Shown here piece by piece: positions 19,126 to 29,462 of a DNA stretch of 64,000 nucleotides. Made by a program: the position numbers and the translations under genes. The notes beneath the pieces were generated by a model. That model saw only the letters and a program-made list of their open reading frames with translations, was not told where the DNA came from and did no database searches. The DNA comes from Allomuricauda sp. CP2A (GTDB lineage: Bacteria; Bacteroidota; Bacteroidia; Flavobacteriales; Flavobacteriaceae). Numbering within the stretch: the stretch's first letter is position 1; every line of letters begins with the position of its first letter. Where the stretch lies: assembly GCF_001683915.1 (NCBI RefSeq), contig NZ_LXTT01000020.1, positions 1 through 64,000 on the forward strand, written 5' to 3'.

Positions 19126-19155
19126 TTGAATTATTCCGAAATATCACTACATTTG
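19126..19155 (+). promoter_or_regulatory. Flavobacterial-type promoter of the ribosomal (rpsL) operon
   Basis: An exact match to the Bacteroidota housekeeping consensus: TTG at the -33 position, a spacer of 19 bases, then TACATTTG (TANNTTTG). It lies 44 bases upstream of the rpsL start and just after a terminator. A short inverted repeat (CCCTCA-AAA-TGAGGG) follows at 19159-19173, overlapping the expected transcription start, so the mRNA could begin with a small hairpin. Confidence 0.85.
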
Positions 19156-19199
19156 CAGCCCTCAAAATGAGGGTTATTTAGTTTTTAATAGAAATTTTA

Positions 19200-19574
19200 A
19201 TGCCAACAATTTCACAATTAGTACGAAAAGGAAGAGCCACAATTACCAAGAAGAGTAAATCGGCTGCTTTGGATTCGTGTCCTCAACGAAGAGGGGTTTG
19301 TACACGTGTATACACCACTACGCCTAAGAAACCAAACTCTGCAATGCGTAAAGTTGCAAGGGTAAGGTTAACCAATGGTAAAGAGGTGAACGCATACATC
19401 CCCGGAGAAGGACACAACCTCCAAGAGCACTCGATAGTATTGGTTAGAGGTGGAAGAGTAAAGGATTTGCCTGGTGTGCGATATCATATCGTTCGCGGAG
19501 CGTTGGACACTGCCGGTGTGGCAGGAAGAACGCAGCGACGATCAAAGTATGGTGCAAAGCGTCCTAAAAAGTAA
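19200..19574 (+). CDS. rpsL: 30S ribosomal protein S12
   Basis: A 124-residue S12 with the conserved decoding-centre segments [17 protein letters not shown] and the [17 protein letters not shown] loop. These are the regions where streptomycin-resistance changes occur in other bacteria, and here they look wild type. It is first in the str-type operon, directly downstream of the exact promoter, with rpsG 19 bases later. Confidence 0.98.
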   Translation: MPTISQLVRKGRATITKKSKSAALDSCPQRRGVCTRVYTTTPKKPNSAMRKVARVRLTNGKEVNAYIPGEGHNLQEHSIVLVRGGRVKDLPGVRYHIVRGALDTAGVAGRTQRRSKYGAKRPKK

Positions 19575-19593
19575 TCAACTTTAAGAAGAAGCG

Positions 19594-20070
19594 ATGAGAA
19601 AAAAGCAGGCAAAAAAAAGACCGTTATTGCCAGACCCCAGATTTAACGATCAATTGGTCACACGTTTTGTGAACATGATGATGTGGGATGGTAAAAAGTC
19701 AGTTGCATTCAAAATTTTCTACGATGCAATTGATATTGTTGACGAAAAGAACACTGACGAAGAAAAAACAGGATTGGAACTTTGGAAAGATGCCCTTTCC
19801 AATGTTATGCCGCACGTTGAGGTAAGAAGTAGAAGAGTAGGTGGTGCAACATTCCAGATTCCTATGCAGATTCGTCCAGACAGAAAGATATCCACTGCAA
19901 TGAAATGGTTGATCCTTTACGCGAGAAGACGTAACGAAAAATCCATGGCACAGAAATTGGCCTCCGAGATTTTGGCCGCAGCCAAAGAAGAAGGGGCAGC
20001 AGTGAAGAAAAGAGTAGATACACACAAAATGGCCGAGGCCAATAAAGCATTCTCACACTTTAGATTCTAA
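19594..20070 (+). CDS. rpsG: 30S ribosomal protein S7
   Basis: A 158-residue S7, the primary 16S rRNA-binding protein that organises the head of the small subunit. Conserved segments include [19 protein letters not shown] and the terminal [14 protein letters not shown]. It is followed eight bases later by fusA. Confidence 0.98.
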   Translation: MRKKQAKKRPLLPDPRFNDQLVTRFVNMMMWDGKKSVAFKIFYDAIDIVDEKNTDEEKTGLELWKDALSNVMPHVEVRSRRVGGATFQIPMQIRPDRKISTAMKWLILYARRRNEKSMAQKLASEILAAAKEEGAAVKKRVDTHKMAEANKAFSHFRF

Positions 20071-20078
20071 TCATTACA

Positions 20079-22205
20079 ATGGGAAGAGATTTAAAATATA
20101 CAAGGAATATAGGTATTGCAGCTCACATTGATGCTGGTAAAACAACTACTACAGAGCGTATTCTTTTTTATACCGGTGTGAGCCATAAAATTGGAGAAGT
20201 GCACGATGGTGCCGCAACCATGGACTGGATGGAGCAAGAGCAAGAGCGTGGTATTACCATTACCTCTGCAGCCACTACCTGTACATGGAAGTTCCCAATG
20301 GAGAATGCACAGCCATTGCCAGATACAAAAGATTACCACTTTAACATTATCGACACTCCCGGACACGTGGACTTTACCGTTGAGGTAAACCGTTCACTTC
20401 GTGTGTTGGACGGATTGGTGTTCTTGTTCAGTGCCGTTGACGGTGTTGAGCCACAATCCGAGACCAACTGGAGATTGGCCGATAACTACAAAGTGCCACG
20501 TATCGGTTTCGTAAACAAAATGGACCGTCAAGGTTCCAACTTCTTGAACGTGTGCAAGCAGGTTCGTGAAATGTTGGGCTCCAATGCAGTGCCAATTGTA
20601 TTGCCAATCGGTGACGAAGCTGATTTTAAAGGAATTGTTGACTTGGCCAAGAACAGGGCTGTTGTTTGGCACGAGGATAACTTCGGTTCTACCTTTGATG
20701 TAGTGGACATTCCTGAAGAAATGAAGGATGAAGTTAAGGAGTTTCGAGCTGCCTTGATTGAAGCCGTAGCAGAATATGATGAAAATTTGATGGAGAAATT
20801 CTTCGAAGATGAAGATTCCATCACAGAAGATGAAGTACACGCTGCGTTGCGCGCTGCGGTAATGGACAGGGCCATCATTCCTATGATTTGTGGTTCGTCC
20901 TTTAAAAACAAAGGGGTTCAATTCCTTTTGGACGCCGTTTGCCGTTACTTGCCTTCGCCTTTGGATAAGGATGATATCATCGGAATCAATCCAGATACAG
21001 AAAAAGAAGAAAGAAGAAAACCAGATCCAAAACAACCTTTTTCAGCACTGGCCTTTAAGATTGCTACCGATCCATTCGTAGGACGTTTGGCTTTCTTTAG
21101 AGCATATTCTGGTCGTTTGGACGCAGGTTCTTACATCTTGAACAACCGTTCAGGAAACAAAGAGCGTATTTCCCGTATCTATCAGATGCACTCCAATAAG
21201 CAAAATGCCATCGATTTTATTGAAGCAGGAGATATTGGTGCAGCAGTAGGGTTTAAGGACATCAAGACAGGGGATACCCTTTCTGATGAAAAGCATCCAA
21301 TTGTATTGGAGAGCATGAATTTCCCCGATCCCGTTATCGGTATCGCTGTCGAGCCAAAAACCAAGGCCGATGTGGATAAATTGGGTATGGCTTTGGCCAA
21401 ATTGGCCGAAGAAGATCCAACCTTCCAGGTAAAGACCGATGAAGCTTCTGGACAAACCATCATCTCCGGTATGGGTGAGCTCCACTTGGATATTATTGTT
21501 GACCGTTTAAGGCGTGAGTTCAAGGTTGAAGTAAACCAAGGACAGCCACAGGTTGAGTACAAAGAAGCCATTACGCAAGCTGCCAATCACAGGGAAGTTT
21601 ACAAGAAGCAATCTGGTGGTCGTGGTAAATTTGCGGACATCGTATTTACTATGGAGCCTGCTGCTGAAGAAGTAATTGGTTTGGAGTTTGTCAATGAAAT
21701 TAAAGGAGGTAATATTCCTAAAGAATATATCCCATCTGTGGAAAAAGGATTCAAAGAGGCTATGAAAAATGGTCCTTTGGCTGGATTTGAGATGGATAGC
21801 ATGAAAATTACCCTAAAAGATGGCTCGTTCCACCCGGTGGATTCCGATTCACTATCGTTTGAATTGGCTGCAAAAATGGGTTATAGGGCCGCTGCCAAAT
21901 TGGCCAAATCAGTATTGATGGAACCTATCATGAAAATTGAGGTGTTGACACCTGAGGAAAACATGGGTGACATCGTCGGCGATTTGAACAGGCGTAGAGG
22001 TACCATCAGTAGCATGAGCGATAGAGCTGGTGCCAAAGTGGTAAAGGGCGAAGTGCCATTATCTGAAATGTTTGGTTATGTAACTTCCTTGAGGACCTTA
22101 TCCTCAGGTAGGGCAACATCCACAATGGAATTTTCACACTATGCCGAGACCCCTTCCAATATTGCGGAAGAAGTAATCAAAGCAGCTAAAGGAGTAACCG
22201 CTTAA
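20079..22205 (+). CDS. fusA: Elongation factor G
   Basis: A 708-residue translocase GTPase. The G1 motif [10 protein letters not shown] is at residues 15-24, G3 DTPGH at 92-96 and G4 NKMD at 146-149. Domains II-V follow, with the domain IV/V region [16 protein letters not shown] at the C-terminus. The PEDVV-type insertions are of normal length, and nothing marks it as the ribosome-recycling-only paralog. The tuf gene that often follows in Proteobacteria is absent; rpsJ comes next after 11 bases. Confidence 0.98.
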   Translation: MGRDLKYTRNIGIAAHIDAGKTTTTERILFYTGVSHKIGEVHDGAATMDWMEQEQERGITITSAATTCTWKFPMENAQPLPDTKDYHFNIIDTPGHVDFTVEVNRSLRVLDGLVFLFSAVDGVEPQSETNWRLADNYKVPRIGFVNKMDRQGSNFLNVCKQVREMLGSNAVPIVLPIGDEADFKGIVDLAKNRAVVWHEDNFGSTFDVVDIPEEMKDEVKEFRAALIEAVAEYDENLMEKFFEDEDSITEDEVHAALRAAVMDRAIIPMICGSSFKNKGVQFLLDAVCRYLPSPLDKDDIIGINPDTEKEERRKPDPKQPFSALAFKIATDPFVGRLAFFRAYSGRLDAGSYILNNRSGNKERISRIYQMHSNKQNAIDFIEAGDIGAAVGFKDIKTGDTLSDEKHPIVLESMNFPDPVIGIAVEPKTKADVDKLGMALAKLAEEDPTFQVKTDEASGQTIISGMGELHLDIIVDRLRREFKVEVNQGQPQVEYKEAITQAANHREVYKKQSGGRGKFADIVFTMEPAAEEVIGLEFVNEIKGGNIPKEYIPSVEKGFKEAMKNGPLAGFEMDSMKITLKDGSFHPVDSDSLSFELAAKMGYRAAAKLAKSVLMEPIMKIEVLTPEENMGDIVGDLNRRRGTISSMSDRAGAKVVKGEVPLSEMFGYVTSLRTLSSGRATSTMEFSHYAETPSNIAEEVIKAAKGVTA

Positions 22206-22216
22206 TTTTCAGCAAG

Positions 22217-22522
22217 ATGAGTCAAAAAATTAGAATAAAATTGAAATCTTACGATCACAATTTGGTGGACAAATCTGCTGAGAAGATCGTAAAAACGGTA
22301 AAAACAACCGGTGCTGTGGTAACGGGACCAATTCCATTGCCAACGCACAAAAAGATATTTACGGTTTTGCGTTCACCCCACGTGAACAAAAAATCAAGAG
22401 AGCAGTTCCAATTGAGCTCTTACAAGAGATTATTGGACATTTACAGCTCTTCATCAAAAACCATCGATGCCCTTATGAAGCTTGAGCTTCCAAGTGGTGT
22501 TGAGGTTGAGATCAAGGTTTGA
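22217..22522 (+). CDS. rpsJ: 30S ribosomal protein S10 (NusE)
   Basis: A 101-residue S10, also known as NusE because it binds NusB and NusG in antitermination and transcription-translation coupling. It has the typical [20 protein letters not shown] start and the GPIPLPT loop. In most bacteria rpsJ leads the S10 operon. Here it closes the str group and is separated from rplC by 238 bases of repeat hairpins and a terminator-like stem. Confidence 0.98.
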   Translation: MSQKIRIKLKSYDHNLVDKSAEKIVKTVKTTGAVVTGPIPLPTHKKIFTVLRSPHVNKKSREQFQLSSYKRLLDIYSSSSKTIDALMKLELPSGVEVEIKV

Positions 22523-22600
22523 TGAGGACTTGACTTTCTGTAAAGCAGAAAGTTTTAGCCGAACAAACACTGAGCGAAGTCGAAGTGTCTTAATAAAGAG

Positions 22601-22648
22601 ATGCTGAAACAAGTTCAGCATAAACATGTCCTGAACGACGGTTCAGGA
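22601..22648. repeat. Two adjacent REP-like hairpins between rpsJ and rplC
   Basis: Two perfect eight-base-pair inverted repeats lie side by side. ATGCTGAA and TTCAGCAT flank five bases (22601-22621), and TCCTGAAC and GTTCAGGA flank four bases (22629-22648). The first has the same layout as a hairpin near 55279-55299 (ATGCCGAA/TTCGGCAT), with paired changes that keep the stem. A third REP-like fragment, TGAGCGAAGTCGAAGTGTC, precedes them. Confidence 0.75.
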
Positions 22649-22670
22649 AAAACGGTGAAAGAAAAAAATC

Positions 22671-22708
22671 TGGGTCAGAGCAGAGTCTTTTCTTGACCCA
22701 ATTTTTTT
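22671..22708 (+). terminator. Terminator-like hairpin between rpsJ and rplC
   Basis: The arms TGGGTCA and TGACCCA flank a 16-base loop, and a T7 run begins one base after the stem. The loop is longer than usual, so termination may be partial or regulated. It lies about 50 bases before the rplC start. Confidence 0.6.
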
Positions 22709-22760
22709 GCCAAGAAATTGGCGCAATGTAAAAGAGTAAACAATTAATAATTAATTATAT

Positions 22761-23384
22761 ATGTCTGGGTTAATAGGAAAAAAAATCGGTATGACCAGCA
22801 TCTTCGACGAGAATGGAAAGAATGTTCCATGTACCGTTATTGAGGCTGGACCATGCGTGGTTACCCAAGTCAGAACCGAAGAGGTTGACGGGTACAAGGC
22901 CCTTCAACTTGGTTTCGATGACAAGGCAGAAAAACGTGCAAACAAGTCCGAGTCCGGTCACTTTAAAAAAGCAGGTGCTTCTCCTAAGAAAAAAGTCGTT
23001 GAGTTCCAAGGATTTGAAGGTGAATACAAATTGGGAGACACCGTTGGTGTCGACATTTTCATGGAGGGTGAGTTTGTTGACGTTGTTGGCACATCCAAAG
23101 GAAAAGGTTTCCAAGGGGTTGTTAAACGCCATGGTTTTGGTGGAGTTGGTCAAGCGACCCACGGTCAGCACAACAGGTTGAGGGCCCCCGGTTCCATTGG
23201 TGCTGCTTCATACCCAGCTCGGGTATTCAAAGGAATGCGAATGGCAGGGCAAATGGGCAATGAAAGAGTGACAGTTCAAAACTTGAGAGTGTTGAAAGTG
23301 GTTCCAGAGAAAAACCTTTTGGTTGTAAAAGGGTGTGTACCTGGTCACAAAAATGCATATGTAACTATTCAAAGGTGGCAATAA
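22761..23384 (+). CDS. rplC: 50S ribosomal protein L3
   Basis: A 207-residue L3 whose long extension reaches the peptidyl-transferase centre. Typical segments are [18 protein letters not shown], the [18 protein letters not shown] loop (carrying the Gln methylated by PrmB in other bacteria) and [18 protein letters not shown]. It is the first gene after the internal gap of the ribosomal cluster. Its stop overlaps the rplD start by one base (TAATG). Confidence 0.98.
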   Translation: MSGLIGKKIGMTSIFDENGKNVPCTVIEAGPCVVTQVRTEEVDGYKALQLGFDDKAEKRANKSESGHFKKAGASPKKKVVEFQGFEGEYKLGDTVGVDIFMEGEFVDVVGTSKGKGFQGVVKRHGFGGVGQATHGQHNRLRAPGSIGAASYPARVFKGMRMAGQMGNERVTVQNLRVLKVVPEKNLLVVKGCVPGHKNAYVTIQRWQ

Positions 23385-24013
23385 TGAAGGTAGCAGTTTT
23401 AGATATCAATGGAAAAGAAACCGGAAGGAAGGTAGACCTTTCTGACGATGTTTTTGCCGTAGAGCCCAATGAGCATGCCATTTATTTGGATGTAAAGCAA
23501 TACTTGGCGCACCAAAGACAGGGTACCCACAAATCAAAGGAAAGAGCTGAGATTGCTGGAAGTACCCGTAAGATCAAGAAACAAAAGGGTACCGGTACCG
23601 CTAGGGCAGGTAGCATTAAGTCTCCTATTTTTAAAGGAGGTGGTAGGATTTTTGGTCCAAGACCTAAGGATTATACCCAAAAGTTGAACAAGAACGTAAA
23701 GCGATTGGCCCGTAAATCGGCCTTGAGCATCAAGTCCAAAGAGAAAGCTTTGGTGGTTGTGGAAGACTTCAATTTTGAAGCACCCAAAACCAAGGATTTT
23801 GTGGCATTTTTGACTTCTTTGGGCCTTGAAAACAAAAAGTCCCTTATAGTGTTGGGCGATACAAATAATAACGTATATTTGTCGTCGCGTAATTTGCAAC
23901 GCTCCGAAGTCGTAACAGGTTCACAATTAAATACTTACAAAATAGTTAACGCTAATAGTTTGGTATTGACCGAAAGTGCTTTGGAAGGAATTGAATCGAA
24001 CCTAAAGAAATAA
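23384..24013 (+). CDS. rplD: 50S ribosomal protein L4
   Basis: A 209-residue L4 starting at [14 protein letters not shown], where the ATG shares one base with the rplC stop. In-frame sequence upstream belongs to rplC. The exit-tunnel loop is visible as [20 protein letters not shown], followed by [14 protein letters not shown]4 represses the S10 operon in Gammaproteobacteria; no leader of that type is recognisable here. Confidence 0.97.
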   Translation: MKVAVLDINGKETGRKVDLSDDVFAVEPNEHAIYLDVKQYLAHQRQGTHKSKERAEIAGSTRKIKKQKGTGTARAGSIKSPIFKGGGRIFGPRPKDYTQKLNKNVKRLARKSALSIKSKEKALVVVEDFNFEAPKTKDFVAFLTSLGLENKKSLIVLGDTNNNVYLSSRNLQRSEVVTGSQLNTYKIVNANSLVLTESALEGIESNLKK

Positions 24014-24020
24014 AAGTATC

Positions 24021-24311
24021 ATGAGTGTGTTGATAAAACCGATAATTACGGAAAAAATGACCGCTGATAGCGAGCTTTTCAATCGTTATGGTTTCTATGT
24101 TGAGCCAACTGCCAACAAATTGGAGATCAAAGATGCCGTTGAAGCCACTTATGGTGTTTCTGTGGAAAAGGTAAGAACCATGAACTATGGTCCAACCCGT
24201 AAGAGTCGCTATACAAAAACCGGAATCCAGCATGGAAAAACAAACGCTATGAAGAAAGCAATTGTTGATGTGGCTGAAGGTGATATTATTGATTTTTACA
24301 GTAATCTATAA
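24021..24311 (+). CDS. rplW: 50S ribosomal protein L23
   Basis: A 96-residue L23, located at the tunnel exit, where it docks trigger factor and the signal recognition particle. It starts SVLIKPIITEKMT and contains the VEKVRTMNYG segment. The spacing of seven bases from rplD and nine to rplB fits a single operon. Confidence 0.97.
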   Translation: MSVLIKPIITEKMTADSELFNRYGFYVEPTANKLEIKDAVEATYGVSVEKVRTMNYGPTRKSRYTKTGIQHGKTNAMKKAIVDVAEGDIIDFYSNL

Positions 24312-24320
24312 AGACGAGAA

Positions 24321-25145
24321 ATGTCAGTTAGAAAATTAAAACCGATAACCCCTGGACAGCGTTTTAGAGTAGTAAACGGATTTGACGCGATTACTACTGA
24401 TAAGCCGGAGAAAAGCTTGCTTGCTCCGTTAAAAAAGTCAGGTGGTAGGAACAGTCAAGGAAAAATGACCATGCGCCATAGAGGTGGGGGTCATAAGAGG
24501 AGATATCGTATCATCGATTTCAAGAGGGACAAACAAGGTGTTGAGGCCACTGTGGCTTCAATCCAGTACGATCCCAACAGAACTGCATTTATCGCCTTGG
24601 TGGAATACAAGGATGGTGAAAAAAGATATGTGGTTGCCCAAAATGGGATGCAGGTAGGTCAGACCATCAAGTCTGGTTCTGGTGCCACCCCTGAGATTGG
24701 AAATGCACTTCCTTTGAGTGAAATTCCGTTGGGTACAATCATCTCTTGCATAGAATTGAGACCTGGTCAAGGAGCAATCATGGCACGAAGTGCTGGTACG
24801 TTTGCCCAATTAATGGCCAAGGATGGTAAGTTTGTTACCATTAAACTTCCTTCCGGTGAGACCCGTATGATTTTGGCTACTTGTTTGGCCACCATCGGTG
24901 CGGTTTCCAACTCAGACCACCAGTTGTTGGTATCTGGTAAGGCCGGTAGAAGCAGATGGTTGGGCAGAAGACCAAGAACAAGACCAGTGGCCATGAACCC
25001 TGTCGATCACCCAATGGGTGGTGGTGAAGGAAGGGCTTCCGGAGGTCATCCAAGATCTAGAAACGGTATTCCTGCAAAAGGTTTCAGGACCCGTTCCAAG
25101 ACCAAGGATACCAATAGATATATCATAGAACGTAGAAAGAAATAA
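24321..25145 (+). CDS. rplB: 50S ribosomal protein L2
   Basis: A 274-residue L2, which is needed for subunit joining and peptidyl transfer. It has [20 protein letters not shown] near the N-terminus and the highly conserved [18 protein letters not shown] motif, whose His is close to the catalytic centre. Confidence 0.98.
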   Translation: MSVRKLKPITPGQRFRVVNGFDAITTDKPEKSLLAPLKKSGGRNSQGKMTMRHRGGGHKRRYRIIDFKRDKQGVEATVASIQYDPNRTAFIALVEYKDGEKRYVVAQNGMQVGQTIKSGSGATPEIGNALPLSEIPLGTIISCIELRPGQGAIMARSAGTFAQLMAKDGKFVTIKLPSGETRMILATCLATIGAVSNSDHQLLVSGKAGRSRWLGRRPRTRPVAMNPVDHPMGGGEGRASGGHPRSRNGIPAKGFRTRSKTKDTNRYIIERRKK

Positions 25146-25157
25146 AAGAAAAAGTAA

Positions 25158-25436
25158 ATGGCACGTTCGTTAAAAAAAGGACCATACGTTCATTATAGTT
25201 TGGAGAAAAAAGTCCAAGCCAATATAGAATCAGGAAAAAAATCGGTTATCAAGACATGGTCCAGGGCCTCAATGATAACCCCGGATTTTGTGGGACAGAC
25301 CATCGCGGTACACAATGGGAGACAATTTGTTCCTGTTTATGTAACCGAGAACATGGTAGGTCACAAACTTGGAGAATTTTCACCTACACGATCTTTTAGG
25401 GGTCATGCGGGAGCTAAAAACAAAGGTAAAAAGTAA
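25158..25436 (+). CDS. rpsS: 30S ribosomal protein S19
   Basis: A 92-residue S19 with [17 protein letters not shown] at the start and the family signature [19 protein letters not shown] near the end. It pairs with S13 in the head of the 30S subunit. Confidence 0.98.
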   Translation: MARSLKKGPYVHYSLEKKVQANIESGKKSVIKTWSRASMITPDFVGQTIAVHNGRQFVPVYVTENMVGHKLGEFSPTRSFRGHAGAKNKGKK

Positions 25437-25443
25437 GTAAGCT

Positions 25444-25854
25444 ATGGGAGTTCGTAAAAGACAAATGGCCGAAAGGTTAAAGGAAGAGAAAAAGCAACTT
25501 GCTATTGCAAAGCTGAACAATTGCCCAACGTCTCCAAGAAAGATGCGTTTGGTGGCTGACCTGGTAAGGGGAAAACAAGTAGAAATGGCATTGGCTATTT
25601 TGAAGTTCAACCAAAAGGAAGCCTCAAGAAAGATGGAAAAGCTTTTGCTTTCCGCTATCGCCAATTGGGAAGCCAAGAATGAGGAGGCCAATATTGAGGA
25701 AGCCGATCTTTACATCAAGGAAATCCGTGTTGACGGAGGAACCATGTTGAAGCGATTGAGACCAGCTCCACAAGGTAGGGCTCACAGAATCAGAAAGCGT
25801 TCCAATCATGTGACCATGATCGTGGAAGCTGCCAATAACAACGTTCAAAGCTAG
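25444..25854 (+). CDS. rplV: 50S ribosomal protein L22
   Basis: A 136-residue L22 with [20 protein letters not shown] near residue 30 and the C-terminal [20 protein letters not shown] hairpin that lines the exit tunnel and affects macrolide binding in other bacteria. The N-terminus carries a Lys/Glu-rich extension of about 20 residues. Confidence 0.98.
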   Translation: MGVRKRQMAERLKEEKKQLAIAKLNNCPTSPRKMRLVADLVRGKQVEMALAILKFNQKEASRKMEKLLLSAIANWEAKNEEANIEEADLYIKEIRVDGGTMLKRLRPAPQGRAHRIRKRSNHVTMIVEAANNNVQS

Positions 25855-25864
25855 AAGATATAAT

Positions 25865-26581
25865 ATGGGACAAAAGACCAATCCAATAGGAAATCGCTTG
25901 GGAATTATCAGAGGATGGGAATCCAACTGGTACGGAGGAAACGATTACGGCGATAAGCTGGCTGAGGATGATAAAATAAGAAAGTACGTGCATGCACGTT
26001 TGGCCAAGGCCAGTGTATCACGGGTGATTATAGAACGTACCTTGAAATTGATCACCATTACCATTACCACCGCAAGGCCTGGTATTATCATTGGTAAGGG
26101 AGGTCAAGAGGTAGATAAACTTAAGGAAGAGCTTAAGAAAATCACCAACAAGGAAGTTCAGATCAATATTCATGAAATCAAGAGACCTGAGTTGGATGCC
26201 AATTTGGTGGCAGCCAGTGTAGCTCGACAGATCGAGAGCAGGATTTCATACCGTAGAGCCATTAAAATGGCCATTGCAGCCGCAATGCGTATGAATGCTG
26301 AGGGAATCAAGATCCAGATTTCTGGACGTTTGAACGGAGCTGAAATGGCACGTTCCGAGTCCTACAAAGAAGGAAGGATTCCATTGTCCACCTTCCGAGC
26401 CGATGTGGATTATGCCTTGCACGAAGCCCACACTACCTATGGTAGATTGGGAATCAAGGTATGGATCATGAAGGGTGAGGTTTATGGAAAAAGAGAACTT
26501 TCCCCATTGGTAGGATTGAGCAAGAGTCAAGGAAAAGGCGGTAAACAAGATGGTGGTAAAAAGCCACGCCGTAGAAAGTAA
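25865..26581 (+). CDS. rpsC: 30S ribosomal protein S3
   Basis: A 238-residue S3. A KH domain is at about residues 40-110, with the GKGG loop at 77-80, followed by the C-terminal domain ([32 protein letters not shown]) at the mRNA entry channel. The tail is Lys/Gly-rich. Confidence 0.98.
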   Translation: MGQKTNPIGNRLGIIRGWESNWYGGNDYGDKLAEDDKIRKYVHARLAKASVSRVIIERTLKLITITITTARPGIIIGKGGQEVDKLKEELKKITNKEVQINIHEIKRPELDANLVAASVARQIESRISYRRAIKMAIAAAMRMNAEGIKIQISGRLNGAEMARSESYKEGRIPLSTFRADVDYALHEAHTTYGRLGIKVWIMKGEVYGKRELSPLVGLSKSQGKGGKQDGGKKPRRRK

Positions 26582-26600
26582 TAAGATAAAGTAAGGTAAG

Positions 26601-27020
26601 ATGTTACAGCCAAAAAGAACAAAATTTCGTAAAGCCCAGAAGGGGCGTATGAAAGGAATCTCGCAAAGAGGGCACCAACTTTCCAATGGAATGTTCGGTA
26701 TCAAGTCCTTGGATTCGCACTTCATTACCTCCCGTCAGATAGAGGCTGCGCGTATTGCTGCGACAAGATACATGAAGAGACAGGGTCAATTGTGGATCAA
26801 GATTTTCCCGGACAAGCCCATCACCAAAAAACCTCTTGAGGTTCGTATGGGTAAAGGTAAAGGTGCTCCAGAATACTGGGTTGCCGTTGTAAAACCGGGA
26901 AGAATCATGTTCGAAGTCGGTGGTGTACCCATGGATGTTGCCAAGGAAGCTTTGAGACTAGCGGCTCAAAAATTACCGGTAAAGACCAAGTTTATCGTAG
27001 CAAGGGATTATTCCGCTTAA
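26601..27020 (+). CDS. rplP: 50S ribosomal protein L16
   Basis: A 139-residue L16 with [16 protein letters not shown] at the start and [19 protein letters not shown] in the centre. It contacts the A-site tRNA elbow. Its neighbours are rpsC and rpmC, as in most bacteria. Confidence 0.98.
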   Translation: MLQPKRTKFRKAQKGRMKGISQRGHQLSNGMFGIKSLDSHFITSRQIEAARIAATRYMKRQGQLWIKIFPDKPITKKPLEVRMGKGKGAPEYWVAVVKPGRIMFEVGGVPMDVAKEALRLAAQKLPVKTKFIVARDYSA

Positions 27021-27039
27021 TTTTTAATTGAGAAGAAAG

Positions 27040-27231
27040 ATGAGACAATCAGAAATAAAAGAACTTTCAATTGAAGAGATCAAGGAGCGATTGGCCGAGT
27101 TCAAAAAACAGCACGCCGATCTTAAAATGGCACATGCCGTTACTCCTTTGGAAAATCCTTTACAGATCAGAAAGACGAGAAGGACGGTGGCAAGACTTGC
27201 AACAGAATTAACTAAAAGGGAATTACAATAA
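27040..27231 (+). CDS. rpmC: 50S ribosomal protein L29
   Basis: A 63-residue L29 from the ATG at [14 protein letters not shown] twelve bases upstream is in frame but would add MRRK and is unlikely to be used. The protein is a helical hairpin at the tunnel exit, with the conserved [19 protein letters not shown] segment. Confidence 0.96.
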   Translation: MRQSEIKELSIEEIKERLAEFKKQHADLKMAHAVTPLENPLQIRKTRRTVARLATELTKRELQ

Positions 27232-27244
27232 TTGGTTCTGCCTT

Positions 27245-27502
27245 ATGGAAAACAGAAATTTAAGAAAAGAAAGAATAGGCGTTGTTACCAGCAACAAAAT
27301 GGAGAAATCTATTGTGGTTTCTGAGGTAAAACGAGTGAAGCACCCCATGTACGGGAAGTTCGTTTTGAAGACCAAGAAATATGTTGCCCATGACGAAAAG
27401 AACGATTGCAACGAAGGTGATACCGTCAAAATAATGGAAACCCGTCCCTTGAGCAAAACAAAATGCTGGAGGTTGGTTGAAATCCTTGAAAGAGCTAAAT
27501 AA
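27245..27502 (+). CDS. rpsQ: 30S ribosomal protein S17
   Basis: An 85-residue OB-fold protein that binds 16S rRNA early in assembly. It has [19 protein letters not shown] near the start and [20 protein letters not shown] at the end. It is two bases from rplN. Confidence 0.98.
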   Translation: MENRNLRKERIGVVTSNKMEKSIVVSEVKRVKHPMYGKFVLKTKKYVAHDEKNDCNEGDTVKIMETRPLSKTKCWRLVEILERAK

Positions 27503-27504
27503 TT

Positions 27505-27873
27505 ATGGTACAGCAAGAATCAAGATTAAAGGTTGCGGACAATACTGGTGCAAAGGAAGTTTTGACCATCCGCGTTTTGGGAGGAACAAAAAGAAGATAC
27601 GCTTCCTTGGGTGACAAAATTGTTGTTACCGTTAAAGAAGCTACTCCAAACGGTACTGTAAAAAAAGGTTCTGTGTCAACGGCAGTTGTTGTTCGTACCA
27701 AGAAGGAAGTAAGAAGACCAGATGGCTCTTACATCCGTTTTGACGACAATGCCTGTGTATTGTTGAACCCAACCGGAGAGATGAGGGGAACCCGTGTTTT
27801 TGGACCGGTTGCCAGAGAGCTCAGGGACAGACAGTTCATGAAGATTGTTTCATTGGCACCCGAAGTGCTGTAA
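27505..27873 (+). CDS. rplN: 50S ribosomal protein L14
   Basis: A 122-residue L14, which sits at the subunit interface and is the docking site for the silencing factor RsfS. It has [19 protein letters not shown] at the start and [20 protein letters not shown] near the end. Confidence 0.98.
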   Translation: MVQQESRLKVADNTGAKEVLTIRVLGGTKRRYASLGDKIVVTVKEATPNGTVKKGSVSTAVVVRTKKEVRRPDGSYIRFDDNACVLLNPTGEMRGTRVFGPVARELRDRQFMKIVSLAPEVL

Positions 27874-27889
27874 AAGACATATCAGAGAG

Positions 27890-28201
27890 ATGAAGTTGAA
27901 AATAAAAACAGGGGATACGGTAAGAGTCATTGCGGGAGACCACAAGGGCAGCGAAGGCAAAGTGCTTCGTGTAGACCGTGAAAAGAACAAGGCCATCGTG
28001 GAAGGCATCAATGAGGTGTCCAAACACGAAAAGCCCAGTGCTCAAAACCCTCAAGGAGGCATAACAAGAAAGGAAGCTCCTATCCATATTTCAAACCTAT
28101 CGTTGATCGATCCTAAATCTGGTGATGCAACCCGAGTAGGTTACGAAGTACGCGATGGAAAGAAAGTTAGGGTTTCCAAAAAATCCAATGAAGTAATTTA
28201 G
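27890..28201 (+). CDS. rplX: 50S ribosomal protein L24
   Basis: A 103-residue L24 with a KOW motif ([20 protein letters not shown]), an assembly initiator of the 50S subunit. I take the ATG at MKLKIKTGD; the open frame upstream overlaps the end of rplN. It is two bases from rplE. Confidence 0.97.
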   Translation: MKLKIKTGDTVRVIAGDHKGSEGKVLRVDREKNKAIVEGINEVSKHEKPSAQNPQGGITRKEAPIHISNLSLIDPKSGDATRVGYEVRDGKKVRVSKKSNEVI

Positions 28202-28203
28202 TC

Positions 28204-28755
28204 ATGAGCTATATTCCAAGATTAAAACAAGAATATAAGGAGCGCGTGATCAAGGCGCTGACCGACGAGTTTGGTTACAAGAACGTAATGCAGGTTCCCA
28301 AATTGCAAAAGATAGTAGTGAGCCGTGGAGTTGGAGCTGCAGTATCGGACAAGAAGCTTATTGATCATGCAGTGGACGAATTGACCAACATTACAGGTCA
28401 AAAAGCAGTGGCCACCCTTTCCAAAAAGGATGTTGCATCCTTTAAATTGAGAAAAGGAATGCCGATCGGGGCAAAAGTGACCCTGAGAGGAGAGCGCATG
28501 TATGAGTTTTTGGACAGATTGATAACCAGTGCCCTTCCAAGGGTCCGTGATTTTCAAGGTGTAAAAGCCACCGGTTTTGACGGTAGGGGAAACTACAACT
28601 TGGGTGTGACCGAGCAGATCATCTTTCCAGAAATCAATATTGACAGAATCAACAGGATCAACGGAATGGACATTACATTTGTGACTTCCGCTGAAACTGA
28701 TAAAGAAGCAAAATCGTTGTTAACCGAATTGGGAGTACCCTTTAAAAAGAATTAG
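28204..28755 (+). CDS. rplE: 50S ribosomal protein L5
   Basis: A 183-residue L5, which binds 5S rRNA and contacts S13 across the subunit bridge. It has [20 protein letters not shown] at the start and [20 protein letters not shown] in the middle. It is one base from rpsN. Confidence 0.98.
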   Translation: MSYIPRLKQEYKERVIKALTDEFGYKNVMQVPKLQKIVVSRGVGAAVSDKKLIDHAVDELTNITGQKAVATLSKKDVASFKLRKGMPIGAKVTLRGERMYEFLDRLITSALPRVRDFQGVKATGFDGRGNYNLGVTEQIIFPEINIDRINRINGMDITFVTSAETDKEAKSLLTELGVPFKKN

Positions 28756-28756
28756 T

Positions 28757-29026
28757 ATGGCCAAGGAATCAATGAAAGCCCGTGAGAGAAAAAGGGCAAA
28801 AATGGTTGCAAAATATGCCGAAAAGAGAAAAGCTCTAAAAGAGGCAGGTGATTATGAAGCCTTGCAAAAGCTGCCCAAGAATGCATCTCCTGTGCGTATG
28901 CGAAACCGTTGCAAATTGACCGGAAGACCAAGAGGGTACATGAGAACCTTCGGTATCTCTAGGGTGATGTTCAGGGAAATGGCCAACAAGGGCTTGATTC
29001 CAGGAGTTAAAAAGGCAAGTTGGTAA
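28757..29026 (+). CDS. rpsN: 30S ribosomal protein S14 (zinc-free form)
   Basis: An 89-residue S14 with the [20 protein letters not shown] region and the terminal [11 protein letters not shown]. It has the long N-terminal region of the C-minus type and lacks the two CxxC pairs of the zinc-binding form. L36 downstream is likewise depleted of zinc ligands. Confidence 0.97.
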   Translation: MAKESMKARERKRAKMVAKYAEKRKALKEAGDYEALQKLPKNASPVRMRNRCKLTGRPRGYMRTFGISRVMFREMANKGLIPGVKKASW

Positions 29027-29044
29027 TTTAGATATAGAAAAGAA

Positions 29045-29443
29045 ATGCTTACAGATCCAATTTCAGATTATTTGACCAGAATAAGGAATGCCAGCAAGGC
29101 AGGTCATAGGGTAGTGGATATCCCTGGTTCAAATCTAAAGAGACAGATTACCAAAATATTGTTCGATCAAGGCTATATTTTGAGTTATAAGTTCGAGGAC
29201 GACAAAGTACAGGGGAATATTAAAATAGCCCTTAAGTACGATAAGTCTACCAAGGAACCCATCATTAAGAAACTAGTACGGGTAAGTAAGCCCGGACTAC
29301 GTAAGTATTCCGGTTCTGGAGACTTGCCAAGGGTCTTGAACGGTTTGGGAATTGCCATTGTGTCCACTTCACACGGAGTGATGACCAGCAAACAGGCCAA
29401 GCAAGACAATGTAGGTGGTGAAGTATTGTGCTACGTATATTAA
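29045..29443 (+). CDS. rpsH: 30S ribosomal protein S8
   Basis: A 132-residue S8, the central 16S rRNA binder (and a translational repressor of this operon in E. coli). It has DPISDYLTRIRNASKAGH at the start and the signature ISTSHGVMTSKQA-like VSTSHGVMTSKQAKQDNVGG near the end. Confidence 0.98.
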   Translation: MLTDPISDYLTRIRNASKAGHRVVDIPGSNLKRQITKILFDQGYILSYKFEDDKVQGNIKIALKYDKSTKEPIIKKLVRVSKPGLRKYSGSGDLPRVLNGLGIAIVSTSHGVMTSKQAKQDNVGGEVLCYVY

Positions 29444-29462
29444 TTGAGAAAAGAGAAGAAAA

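Noticed and set aside
22523-22760. An L4-type autoregulatory leader before rplC
   Set aside because: The gap is made of dispersed repeat hairpins and a terminator-like stem; nothing resembles the S10 leader of Gammaproteobacteria.
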